NCBI GenBank assembly: GCA_944474755.1
Contig: OX104113.1
Coordinates: forward strand, 69,991,917 to 70,055,916
Direction of reading: 5' to 3'
Length of the DNA: 64,000 bases
Source of the DNA: Limnoperna fortunei
Lineage: Eukaryota; Mollusca; Bivalvia; Mytilida; Modiolidae
Shown piece by piece: positions 48,246 through 59,082 of this stretch. Made by a program: the position numbers and the translations under genes. Below the pieces are notes generated by a model. That model searched no databases, was not told the DNA's origin, and saw only the letters and a program-made list of their open reading frames with translations. Every line of letters starts with the position of its first letter. The first letter of the stretch is position 1.

Positions 48246-48913
48246 ACCTGAACAACAAACAATACAAATTGTTTAAAACCTGAACAAGAGAGTGTTATTT
48301 TACAAATTACCCTCTAATTTGACACTTGCTCAATTCTATCACCATGATTCTTACTGGTATATAGCATGAATAACATCAAAATAGTATTAGTATATCTTAG
48401 TGTGTTTATTGTCATTTACTTTCATGTAATAATTGACTATTTGCAGGTCATTTTCCTGTTTGTTTGGGTTTAAAATTTCTCTGACAGCTCATGCCCCCAA
48501 TCACTTCACTACAAAACTGGAAAAGTCTAAATGATTAGTTTTTTGTACTGAATTGTACAGGATAAGACATAAATAATGTCATTTTTTCCTTCAATTTATG
48601 CTACAATTTCCTGCTCAAAATAAAGTAAAATTAACTAAAAATGTACAATATTTTATTGTTATAACAAGTAATGATAACAAGACATTTTGACTGTAAAGCA
48701 ATGAATTTATATAGCCTTACTTTAATGCTGAAAAACATACAACATATCACATCGATTTATTCCAGAAAAAAGACAAATAATAATTTCTTGTCAATTTTCT
48801 ATTGTGTATAAGCAGAGCACACAGAGAAATAAAAAGAAGTCAGCTATATCAAAATATAAAGTATTGTATTAAGAAATATTGCAAGTCAGATATATATTTT
48901 GATCTACTGATAC
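48246..48913. other. Noncoding AT-rich interval
   Basis: Nothing recognisable. Confidence 0.4.
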
Positions 48914-49101
48914 CAGTGGCATACCCAGGCAGAAGCTCAGAAACCAAGGCTTCCACGTAGTTTTTGCACATTAAAAAGATACCTACTTATATGTCTCTAT
49001 AGTTTCCAGAGTTATTTGCCACAATTGTATTTGCCTAAAGTGGCACCCCAGATCCTTCATAAAAAGGCTTCCACATTATTTTGACCCTAGCTACGCCACT
49101 G
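48914..49101. mobile_element. 188-bp MITE with CAGTGGC termini
   Basis: Left end CAGTGGCATACCCAGG; right end on the minus strand CAGTGGCGTAGCTAGG. GATAC lies directly outside both ends. CAGTGGCGTAGC-type ends are common in hAT-like MITEs; the duplication is only 5 bp as seen. Confidence 0.75.
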
Positions 49102-49415
49102 GATACCCATTATATACATAAAACATGTAACACATGTGCAAACATACAAGAAAATATAATATTTTACATCAATCAATCGTAATTGATTAAATATTTCTTT
49201 TAGCAAAAAGTTTTATTTGGTCACCAATTTCTATACTATATCAAGCATGTGTTGTGTATACATTTGAGTTATATTATTGTTCCACACAATAATGCTACCT
49301 GTAATTTAAAATTATCAGAAATTCACTGCATTTTGTGGACTAAAGAAATGATTAATGTTAATTTAATGAAATGCCATAGTAACATATTAAACAGCATAAA
49401 CAGTACTTCTGATTT

Positions 49416-50091
49416 CTATAGCAGGGTTGTCACAAAGGGCCAGGAGAGTTAGACATTCCCCTTCTATAGCAGGGTTGTCACAAAGGGCCAGGAGCGTAAG
49501 ACGTTCCCCTTCTCTAGCAGGGTTGTCACAAAGGGCCAGGAGAGTTAGACATTCCCCTTCTCTAGCAGGGTTGTCACAAAGGGCCAGGAGAGTTAGACAT
49601 TCCCCTTCTCTAGCAGGGTTGTCACAAAGGGCCAGGAGAGTTAGACATTCCCCTTCTCTAGCAGGGTTGTCACAAAGGGCCAGGAGAGTTAGACATTCCC
49701 CTTCTCTAGCAGGGTTGTCACAAAGGGCCAGGAGCGTAAGACATTCCCCTTCTCTAGCAGGGTTGTCACAAAGGGCCAGGAGCGTAAGACATTCCCCTTC
49801 TATAGCAGGGTTGTCACAAAGGGCCAGGAGCGTAAGACATTCCCCTTCTCTAGCAGGGTTGTCACAAAGGGCCAGGAGAGTTAGACATTCCCCTTCTCTA
49901 GCAGGGTTGTCACAAAGGGCCAGGAGAGTTAGACATTCCCCTTCTCTAGCAGGGTTGTCACAAAGGGCCAGGAGAGTTAGACATTCCCCTTCTCTAGCAG
50001 GGTTGTCACAAAGGGCCAGGAGAGTTAGACATTCCCCTTCTCTAGCAGGGTTGTCACAAAGGGCCAGGAGCGTAAGACATTCCCCTTCTCC
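49416..50091. repeat. 48-bp minisatellite, 14 copies, open on both strands
   Basis: Unit AGCAGGGTTGTCACAAAGGG plus CCAGGAGAGTTAGACATTCC and CCTTCTCT. Variants: GAGAGTTAG/GAGCGTAAG, TCTCTAGC/TCTATAGC, ACATTCC/ACGTTCC. The plus frame reads GLSQRARRVRHSPSLA repeated (ATG-led, 236 codons from 49427); the minus frame reads REGECLTLLALCDNPA repeated, without an ATG. Array type is certain; coding status is doubtful. Confidence 0.97.
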
Positions 50092-50342
50092 TACATATAG
50101 TGTTTGGTCCCTACTAAATGTTCTTGACTATGCATGAAACAGAAGTAAAGAATGTAAATGGTCAACTTTGCCTCACCTGATGAATAACAATTTTCATTTT
50201 TATTGCACCAATATAAAGAATAGAAGAGAATGAAAAGATAACAATGAAACAAACAAATATATTTCAAGATGCTGAATGTAAACAAATTAATTTTGGAACA
50301 AAAAATTAATATAATGCTATAAAAAGTATAAGGATAAAATAT

Positions 50343-50582
50343 GATCGTTTGTTAAAACTGGGTTTAATGCCGCTTTCATCCATTTTTTTAGCTACATCAT
50401 GGAGTAAAATTTTATGACGAGGAAGCTGGAAACCCCAACATTCAGCTAGAAAACTAGCAAACCTAGACAATTATTATTAAGAGATGAGCACACCCTGTTC
50501 ACATGCAACCTTAGTGTGGACATGCCAGTGATCAACAGTAGATGACGACATGACTTAACCACTTGGCCAACGATGCCAAAAC
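50343..50582 (-). repeat. Degenerate tRNA-derived SINE
   Basis: GGTTTAATGCCGCTTTCATC, TAGCTACATCATGG, GATCAACAGTAGATGACG and ACCACTTGGCCAACGATGCC correspond to tail, body and head of the minus-strand SINEs. No target duplication recognisable. Confidence 0.7.
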
Positions 50583-50654
50583 GTATGTTGGTCACAATAT
50601 AAATAACATAAAACTGAATGGGCAAAAGAACGGATTGTTACCCTAAGAAACAAG

Positions 50655-51745
50655 TGTGGACACAGAAAAACGTCTCGCCTGAATTCCACATCAGTAACGA
50701 AAATAAATTTCGTTATAAGCATTACGTAAATAGCATTAAATTTCAGCAGTGGCCTGTATACAAAATATTGTCACCATACCCTGCATAGTTACAGGGGAAC
50801 AGTGTAGTCGCTGGACCATGAAATTGAGGTCAAGGTCAGGTGGAACCTACCAGACAGTCATGTACTATTCATCAGCAACCTATATACCAAATATTGTCAT
50901 CCTACCATGCGAAGTTACAGAGGAACTATTGTAACCCAAAAACTTTAACGCAGTCGCTGGACCATGAAATTGAGGTCAAGGTCAGGTGACACCTACCAGA
51001 CAGTCATGTACTAGTCATCAGCAACCTATACACCAAATATTGTCATCCTACCATGCGTAGCTACAGAGGAACTGTCGTAACCCAAAAACTTTAATGTAGT
51101 CGCTGGACCGTGAAATTGAGGTCAAGGTCAGGTGACACCTACCAGACAGTCATGTACTAGTCATCAGCAACTTATACACCAAATATTGTCATCCTACCAT
51201 GCGTAGTTACAGAGGAACTGTCATAACCCCAAAACTTTAACGTAGTCGCTGGACCGTGAAATTGAGGTCAAGGTCAGGTGACACCTACCAGACAGTCATG
51301 TACTAGTCATCAGCAACCTATACACCAAATATTGTCATCCTACCATGCGTAGTTACAGAGGAACTGTCGTAACCCAAAAACTTTAACGTAGTCGCTGGAC
51401 CGTGAAATTGAGGTCAAGGTAAGGTGACACCTACCAGACAGTCATGTACTAGTCATCAGCAACCTGTACACCAAATATTGTCATCCTACCATGCGTAGTT
51501 ACAGAGGAACTGTCGTAACCCAAAAACTTTAACGTAGTCGCTGGACCGTGAAATTGAGGTCAAGGTCAGGTGACAGGTGACTGACTGGCAAGTACTCATC
51601 ATAAGCTACCTCTGGACCAAATTTGATGGACCTAGGGCTTGGGCTTACAAAGATATGAAGCAAGATGTCAAGTGTTTACGCCGCCGCCACTGCCGGATTC
51701 CCATACATATGTCTCGCCTCCAGCGACTTTCGTCGCAGGCGAGAC
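50655..51745 (+). repeat. Interspersed element with 146-bp tandem units, copy 2
   Basis: Starts GTGTGGACACAGAAAAACGTC-type sequence, contains about five units of 146 bp (starts of GTCATGTAC at 51003, 51149, 51295, 51441), and ends in an inverted motif TCTCGCCTCCAGCGAC / GTCGCAGGCGAGAC near 51712-51745. Confidence 0.9.
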
Positions 51746-51899
51746 AAAAACAAAAGAAATGGAGACAAGTTTGACAATGTTTTCTGAAGGGTAACAATCT
51801 GCTCTATCATCTGCTCATTTATGTGTACTTGATTTTCATAATACTGAATACAGAAACATACATCATATGGTTTCAAAGAGCATTGCTTAATGTTAAATA

Positions 51900-52222
51900 A
51901 AGTGTGGACACAGAAAAATGCATCACCTGCATTACCCATCAGAAACAAAAATAAAATTACTTCATGAGTAACATGTAAATAGCATTATATTGTCATCATA
52001 TAAAATATATTATGCATTGTTATAAAGACAATGACTTAATCTGATAACTTTTACATAGTCACTGGACCTTGAGATTGAGGTTGAGGTCAGGTGACAGGTG
52101 ACTCACTGACAAGTACTCATCATAGGCTACCACTGGACCAAATTTGGTTGACATATGTCTTAAAGCTGCAATGGCCTGATATATGTCTCACCTCAAGCAA
52201 CTATATTCGTAGGCAAGACAAA
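51900..52222 (+). repeat. Degenerate copy of the 146-bp-unit family
   Basis: GTGTGGACACAGAAAAATGC at the start, then ACTGGACCTTGAGATTGAGG and ATGTCTCACCTCAAGCAACT at the end. Confidence 0.65.
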
Positions 52223-53671
52223 TTTTAGCATATATATGGGCAGCAGAGAACAAAACAGTAATGGACAATTAAGCATAACAAAGAATTCATCTGAAATTTA
52301 TATTTCATTAAAACAATTCTACTTTTCATATTGGAATAATAAAAAGCTTTATGTTGATATTTATCACGAATTACATTAACACTTTGAAGATCAAGACTGA
52401 GAAGGTGACATTCCAACTAAATGTCACAAGTGAGTTGGAACAGAATGTTATCATCATATTACCCACTAAAAATCGATCATTTTAACATCAATAATACCAT
52501 GTAATTATAAATTAATACTGGTATTTAATGATTGATGTAAAAATTGTATGTTAATCTACATTGTAAAATTGTGATGGATGCAAAATATAATCAGAAAAAA
52601 CCCAATTTAGAATTTTGAATAATTTTTAAAACTGAGCAAAGAATGGGATATTTATGAAAATGGTCAGTTATACTGATAAATTAAAGTTCCATTACAAGTC
52701 CACTAAAGAACTTTAAACCAACTCCATTAAATACACAAATGTTGATTTAATGACATGTTTCTCAATATCGCATTATCACTAAACAAAATACAATATTTTC
52801 AAGGCCACATAAACTTGATTATGCTGATTTATTTATACTTCTGTTTAAATGCAGACAAACAATCAGTTTGTAACGATTTGCACGTATTGAGTTTGAAATG
52901 GAGATATGATGTAATGCTCAATGAAAGCCCTATATATGTATGGATGATTCTTTGGGTCAACAGTTAAGATGTTACGATCTAATGTGTCTGCTTAGTGGCA
53001 TAACCATATTACCTGGTACGTGGAGACCCTTGAAAGGGAAGCTCATACCAGTCCTATGAAACCTTGTCTTTTCATTTTAAACCTTGTTGTTTTTATAAGG
53101 GTGTTGGTGTAATTTGTTATTGTCAGTTCTTAGTAGTTTATTTATGACTACCAATTAACTGGTCTTAACAACATCTAATTACCAGCAAAAACCAGTTAGT
53201 TTTTGATGAGAAGTTGATGAGAAGTTGCAACTTTTTAAGATGAGAAGTTGATGAGAAGTTGCAACTTTTTAAAAATATATTGTGTAATTTGTCAACAATA
53301 GGACCTGAATCCAGAATGGCAAGGTAAAATTGAAACCATTCTGCCAAAACCGAAACAGTTGGCGAGTATTTATTGAATCAATACCAACAAAATGTTAAAA
53401 ATGCTGATATACAAAAGGCAGCCAATGAGACATAGGCATTAAAATACAACAAAGGCCTATATAGTGGTCTTACAGATATAAACACAATCTATCAATGTCT
53501 GTAAGAATTATATGGGTTAGTTTGTATCCAAAACACAAACTATAGTGTAGCCTTAGGTGCATTGTATATACCTTAAAACACTGATTCTGCTGTGAACATT
53601 AAACATTGTAACATGTAATCTATAAAACTTATGATCACAATCCCTCATGAGATGAACAAATTTGATTTACT
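52223..53671. other. Noncoding interval downstream of BLZF1
   Basis: AT-rich, with a 33-bp direct duplication of GATGAGAAGTTGATGAGAAG at 53204-53270. The right end is BLZF1 3' UTR. Confidence 0.45.
53369..53374 (-). promoter_or_regulatory. Candidate poly(A) signal for BLZF1
   Basis: AATAAA on the minus strand about 390 nt after the stop codon. Confidence 0.35.
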
Positions 53672-53785
53672 GTTTTGTACCAATGTGATGTTAAATTGCA
53701 TCAGACAGCAGTTATTTCCCCTTACAGTTTTGTACCAATATGTTGCTTGCATACAGTTGATCAGACAGCAGTTATTTCTCCTTGA
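53672..53785. repeat. ~60-bp tandem duplication covering the BLZF1 stop region
   Basis: Both copies contain TTTTGTACCAATRTG and TCAGACAGCAGTTATTTC. The copy at about 53727-53785 includes the last codons and stop of BLZF1; the other lies 60 bp away in the 3' UTR. Confidence 0.85.
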
Positions 53786-53946
53786 CAATGAGGACAACAA
53801 TTGAATGTCAGGTTATCAAATCTTGCACTGGGATGATATCTTGCCACAACATTTAAACTTGTTGAGCCTGTACATGGTCCAGGTCTACAAACAGCTGATG
53901 GGAGGTGTGTCTTTATATCATCTGTTGTTACTCTTCTTGATAGTAG
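53761..53946 (-). CDS. BLZF1: BLZF1 coding exon 6 (terminal)
   Basis: 61 residues and TGA stop (53763-53761). LLSRRVTTDDIKTHLPSAV leads to a Cys-rich end (VCRPGPC, NCCPHC) and hydrophobic tail ITAV, suited to a GRASP PDZ groove. Confidence 0.94.
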   Translation of the reverse strand, partial: LLSRRVTTDDIKTHLPSAVCRPGPCTGSTSLNVVARYHPSARFDNLTFNCCPHCQGEITAV

Positions 53947-56900
53947 CTGCATATACAATATAATACCAGTAGTTATGTTATGACATGAATGACAGGGGTG
54001 GAGTGTTGTAAAGTACTCAAAACTCTTCTAAATCAGTACATGTTAAAAAATTAATGTCATGGAAAACTGTTACAAAATTCACATCAAATGAAGTTTAATA
54101 AGTAGGAGTTCTATTTAGTTTTATCAAATGTTATCAAAAATCACTGAAAAAAAGTAAACATGTATACAAAAACTTTGATTACTTTCAAATTAAGCAAATA
54201 ATTTTTAACAAGTGTGGACTGTGAGCAGGCTCACAAAGGGATATCCCCGCTTCACTTCGCTTTCAAGTCCCATTATCTCCCCTTAATGATATCCGAGGTC
54301 AATAAAAATCCTTCATGCAAATCTACATATCATGTACAGTACATTATGTACTTCCTTTATGCTAAGTTTCATTAAATTTCATCAAGCGGTTAAGGAGGAG
54401 TTGCGCTTACAAGGCATGTGGACAGACGGACAGACAGACAGGGTGACTCCTATATACCCCGAAAAAACAAGTTTGCGTTGGGTATAAATATTAAATGGTA
54501 GATTTTTTTCTACAGATGTTTAAGAAAAATTTGAACAAATGTGTAACACAATTTTAGTTCAATAAATTTATGTACATATTAATGAGTAGTATTGTATGAA
54601 GATGAAATCTTTCTTTTACGTCTGTGTGGATTTGACTTAACTACTTTGGTTACAAGCAACTTTAAAGTATTTCTTCCTTTCTGTACATAATCCTTATGAA
54701 AGTTATAGATAACATACCTCATAAGCATACGATTCGGCATGGGTCAGTGTATCTTCCCATCTGGTGTCCATGTTAATGCTTATCTGTGGAGATATATTGC
54801 TGGGTAAAAGTCGGTATCGAATGCTCTCTGCTAAATTATGGTTTGTTTTGGCAAGGTCAAGATTATTATTACAGTTATGTGGGGCTGACCTCTGTGTGTT
54901 CAAGGGGTCAAATGCTGCTCTTATCTGCTGAAGACATCTAAAATAAATATGATTGAATCATTGCAAAACAGTGTCATCAATAAGTTTTAAAAACTTAAAT
55001 ATTTGTAAGAATATAGAATGAACTAGCATCTGAGCAAGAATCTCAATGCTCAGTCGGTACATTATTTATAGTATAATTGACTGCACAGAGTAAATACGTA
55101 CAATTTAATTATGACTGGCCCAGAACGCATCAAATAAAATAAGCGTGCATAAGGAGTTAAATATAAACATGTTTCAGCATGAATGGTCATATTTTCAACA
55201 TTCACGATGCCCAATGGATTATACTGTTTATTACAGTGGAATACATTTAATACGTCATCGAAAACTTGGAGGAACTTTGTTTTGAATGTTTTTGCATGTC
55301 AATGTTTGCTAGCAACATTGTTATGGACATAACTGTTATGTCACTTCCAGGGAGTAAAAACTGATGTAAACAAATACAGTCATAAATCAGACTAGGTCTT
55401 AATGTACCAATGTCCAAGAATTAAACTAAAATTAATCATAAATGCCACTAACATATCATGATAAACAATATACTTTACCTGTTACATTCCATCATGTTGG
55501 TCCTTAATTCATGGCGCTCATTCAATATTTGTTGCAATGCATTTTGGGATTCCTGATACTGCATAGCAAAAAAAGATTTGGCACCAGCCAGCTCATCACA
55601 CATAACTCTACAAAGAAAAAAAATATGGTACTACATTTTAAAAAAATACTGAAGAGACACATTAACATTCAAAATTAAAACTTAAGACTTTCATTGTATA
55701 AAACAAATACAAATACATGTATCAAAGATGGAAGTTCTTCATTACAATAAATTAACAGTGTTTTGTCTCTTTATAAACTATATGGTATAAAGTATTATTT
55801 CTGATAAACTAGTCTTTTTGTCCTTATGAATTCCACGTCAATGCACAACATTGCATTTCACATGGTCAAAATTGTAAATTTACTTGGTTGTTTTTAATGG
55901 TTGCAATAATTTATTATCTTCAGCAAAACCATATGGAAATAGGTCCACCTAAATTTCATTAAGTTGTATGATACAAATTTATGCTTTTAACAGCCTTGCA
56001 TGTGTATTTGTGAATCTACAAATTATTATTCTAACTGTCTAGCAATTTTATTATTGAAGGAAAATAGATTATTTCACAATATCATTTATTAGAATGCTTT
56101 ATCTAATACCTGCTGGCTAAATATTTACTCCTCCACATATCTGCCTGAATTGAAATGGCATCTAAATTCTCATAGTCTTCTGATCTTTTCTTAGCTGTAA
56201 ATCCCAACTCCTGTGTGAGCTCTGCACGATCTCTGCAAAATATAGTAAATTTTAGAAATACAGGATAATAATATTATTGTAAAATGGTATCAATACAGGG
56301 TAGCTCACCCGATTACAGATTGTGCAATGCAGGATACCTCACCTGATTACAGATTGTGCAATACAGGATACCTCACCTGATTACAGATTGTGCAATACTG
56401 GATAGCTCACCTGATTACAGATTGTGCAAAACAAGATATCTCACCTGATTACAGATTGTGCAATACATGATGGCTTACCTGATTACAGATAATGAATTAC
56501 AGGATACCTCACCTGATTACAGATTGTGCAAAACAACATAACTCACCTGATTACTGTTAGTGCATTACAGGATACCTCACCTGATTGCAAATTGTGCAAT
56601 ACAGGATACCTCACCTGATTACAAATTGTGCAATACAGGATACCTCACCTGATTACAGATTGTGCAATACTGGATAGCTCACCTGTTTACAGACTGTGTA
56701 ATACAAGATATCTCACCTGATTACAGATTGTGCAATACATGATGGCTCACCCGATTATAGATATTGCAATACAGGATAGCTCACTTGATTACAGATTGTG
56801 CAATACACATTGGCTTACCTGATTACAGATAATGAATTACAGGATACCTCACCTGATTACAGATTGTGCAAAACAACATAACTCACCTGATTACTGATAG

Positions 56901-58848
56901 TGCAATACAGGATACCTCACCTGATTACAGATAGTGCAATACAGGACAGCTCAGCTGATTACAGATTGTGCAATACAGGACAGCTCAGCTGATTACAGAT
57001 TGTGGAATAGAGGATTGCTCCCCTGATTGCAGATTGTGCAATACAGGATAGCTCAGCTGATTACAGATTGTGCAATACAGGATAGCTCAGCTGATGACAG
57101 ATGGTGCAATACAGGATACCTCACCTGATTACAGATTGTGCAATACAGGATACCTCACCTGATTACAGATGGTGCAATACAGGATACCTCACCTGATTAC
57201 AGATGGTGCAATACAGGATACCTCACCTGATTACAGATTGTGCAATACAGGATACATCACCTGATGACAGATAGTGCAATACAGGATACCTCACCTGATT
57301 ACAGATTATGCAATACAGGATAGCTCACCCGATGACAGATAGTGCAATACAGGTTGGCTTACCTGATTACAGATAGTGCAATACAGAATATTTTTCCTAT
57401 GTTTCTGCTGAAAGTGGCGTTAACAATAATCAAACAAACAAAGCAATAAAGCATAAACCTTCAGTGAGAAGCATTTACAGATGTTTACCTAGCAAGTCTT
57501 TCTACTCTAGATTCAAGATCATCTCCAACTGATGCAACCAGTAACTTCTTTAATTCTGAATTAACCTTAAAATATATCAAATTTAATTAAATTATTCGAT
57601 TAAATTAAGACTCTACATGGTTATGTGCATTTCTGTCATCATGAAACCATAGACGAAAATGTATTTACACACTATCATAATTGAACTGTATTCTGAAGTG
57701 ACATGTATCAGTACCATTACATGTCAGTATAATAATAACTATAACAAGATGTCTAACTTACCAACAACATTATTCTAGATTCAAATTTGTCAATAAATAC
57801 ATGTAACTTGATAGAAATAGTCATGTTTGTGTGTTTGTTTGAATGATGTTTGATGCCACTTTCAGCAATTTGTCAGTTATATCGGTGTGTCCAGTTTTTA
57901 TTGGGGGAAGAAGCCGGAGTACCCAGAGAACCCCCAACCTTTGGTAGGAAAACTGCCAATCTTTTTGTCAATTAAGATTGGATTCAAATACACACTGCCT
58001 GCAGTGAGAATCGAACCTGCAACCTCAGTGTTGACAGACCATGTGATCAATAGTAGAAGAACTACCTTAACCACGCGGCCACTGAGGCACCCAGAAATAG
58101 TAATGAAATAATAAAATAATTTAAGTGTAATGTCCTTTCGCAGGTCAATACATGTGTTTGTGTTTTTTGCCCGCAAGTTTCTATCATCATGACCAATATA
58201 AGTTGGGTTAGAAAAATTGTATAATGTGTATTAATTGATACCATTTAAAAAATTGTTTTGTTGCAATATATCATACACACTGGTACATGTAGTAACTGTC
58301 ATTATCTACATAATTCTGTATTAAAAAAAGCCTTGGTTAAACCTGTAAGCTACTGCACCTAGTTTTGTCTGGGTATTAACTTGCAGATTTTAAAATACTT
58401 ACTTTACACTGTACATCCAGTTCTGCCTTCAGTTTTGTCACTTCCTCTTTTAGCTTTTGAACTTCTGCTTCAGTGCCAGGCCAGTCCAAAGCTGAATCAG
58501 ACCTTAGCACCATTTCAAGTTTAGGACTTTCTGTCTTTAGCCTGTTGATTTCTTCATCATACGGTTCTACTTTACTGACAGGTTTGACTGTTCCTACAGG
58601 CAGACTAACATCAGTTATTTCTGTCTTTGAGTCAGGCTTACGTTTATTTGTTTGGAAGCTGTATTTAGGTAATGGCTGCCTCAGTAACACTGTTTCTTTT
58701 GTTGAAAGATTATCTGGAGTAGAAGGAACTCTTGGCAATTGTCGTCCTTTAGATTTTAGACTAGACGTGCCATCATATGTTAGTTGAATTTCACTTTTAC
58801 TAGATGTTAATTTCTTGGCAGAGGGTGGAATGCTTGCCGCCATCATGT
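53761..58848 (-). CDS. BLZF1: Golgin-45 (BLZF1), complete 6-coding-exon gene
   Basis: Coding exons 5' to 3': 58846-58403, 57565-57489, 56232-56110, 55607-55479, 54937-54718, 53946-53761. All junctions are GT-AG with matching phases; 392 residues (human golgin-45: 400). Residues 1-105 are Ser/Lys/Pro-rich and divergent. A coiled coil starts around EEINRLKTE and runs through NSELKKLLVASVGDDLESRV, MWRSKYLASRVMCDELA and LNERHELRTN. The end, ARYHPSARFDNLTF then NCCPHCQGEITAV, matches the family's C-terminal signature. In vertebrates golgin-45 is a medial-Golgi tether that binds Rab2 and GRASP55, the latter through the C-terminal hydrophobic tail and nearby cysteines. MMAAS at 58846 was chosen as start because a TTTTTCAG acceptor sits 2 nt upstream; an ATG at 58876 is in frame and possible without that splice. 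Confidence 0.93.
54208..54487 (+). repeat. Interspersed repeat (ACAAGTGTGGACTGTGAGC family), copy 3
   Basis: Longest copy in the window; AAGCGGTTAAGGAGGAGTTG and GGACAGACGGACAGACAGAC are clear. Lies in the last BLZF1 intron. Confidence 0.82.
54718..54937 (-). CDS. BLZF1: BLZF1 coding exon 5
   Basis: 220 nt, CLQQIRAAFDPLNTQRSA, LAKTNHNLAESIRYRLL, TLTHAESYAYE. Acceptor ATTTTAG, donor GTATGT; phase 0 at the end. Confidence 0.92.
55479..55607 (-). CDS. BLZF1: BLZF1 coding exon 4
   Basis: 129 nt, RVMCDELAGAKSFFAMQYQ through LNERHELRTNMMECN. Acceptor CTTTGTAG, donor GTAAAG. Confidence 0.92.
56110..56232 (-). CDS. BLZF1: BLZF1 coding exon 3
   Basis: 123 nt, RDRAELTQELGFTAKKRSED through ADMWRSKYLAS; coiled coil. 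Acceptor TTTTGCAG, donor GTATTA. Confidence 0.92.
56290..57378. repeat. 34-bp minisatellite, about 32 copies, in BLZF1 intron
   Basis: Unit GATTACAGATTGTGCAATAC plus AGGATACCTCACCT, with variants TAGCTCACCT and others. On the transcribed strand most units read CAG/GTGAGG or CAG/GTGAGC, a good 5' splice-site match. Fills most of the 1,256-bp intron between coding exons 2 and 3. Confidence 0.95.
57409..57445 (+). repeat. SINE 3'-end fragment
   Basis: GCTGAAAGTGGCGTTAACAA followed by ATCAAACAAACAAAG is the SINE tail in plus orientation, next to the 34-bp array. Confidence 0.65.
57489..57565 (-). CDS. BLZF1: BLZF1 coding exon 2
   Basis: 77 nt, VNSELKKLLVASVGDDLESR and VERLA, the most conserved golgin-45 segment. 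Acceptor ATTTTAAG, donor GTAAAC, phase 2. Confidence 0.93.
57826..58092 (-). mobile_element. tRNA-derived SINE, copy 3
   Basis: Full-length SINE between AGAAATAGTCATG (57813-57825) and AGAAATAGTAATG (58093-58105). In BLZF1 intron 1, transcript orientation. Confidence 0.92.
58403..58848 (-). CDS. BLZF1: BLZF1 coding exon 1
   Basis: Residues 1-148 from MM at 58846-58841. Low-complexity N terminus (SAKKLTSSKSEIQL, GRQLPRVPSTPDN), then the first heptads (EAEVQKLKEEVTKLKAELD). Donor AAA/GTAAGT. Confidence 0.88.
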
Positions 58849-58961
58849 CTGAAAAAGATGTTTTTGACTGAATCAATAAAAATGACAGAAATAATCCTTA
58901 CAATTATTATGACCCACAACATTAGTACATGTACAATCAATTTAGCTTGTTGGGGACATAT

Positions 58962-59082
58962 AGGATCTTACATTGGTACGAGTGGATTATCGGATTTCTC
59001 CAATCGAGATAGTTAAATTTCCATAATTTAACCATCGAGATTGGAGAAATCCAATTATCCAAGAGTACTAATGTAAGATTCT
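58962..59082. repeat. Imperfect palindrome upstream of BLZF1 coding exon 1
   Basis: Arms of about 57 bp (58963-59020 and 59024-59081), about 85% complementary, each containing GGATTTCTCCAAT. Probably a palindromic MITE. Confidence 0.85.

Noticed and set aside
49416..50091. Regular 48-bp array considered as a CRISPR-like array
   Set aside because: There are no unique spacers; units are contiguous and near identical, and the DNA is animal nuclear.
53165..53347. 60-codon minus frame considered as a further BLZF1 exon
   Set aside because: BLZF1 already ends with its conserved C-terminal signature and stop at 53761.
56290..57378. 34-bp repeats considered as a CRISPR array
   Set aside because: Direct head-to-tail units without spacers, within an intron.
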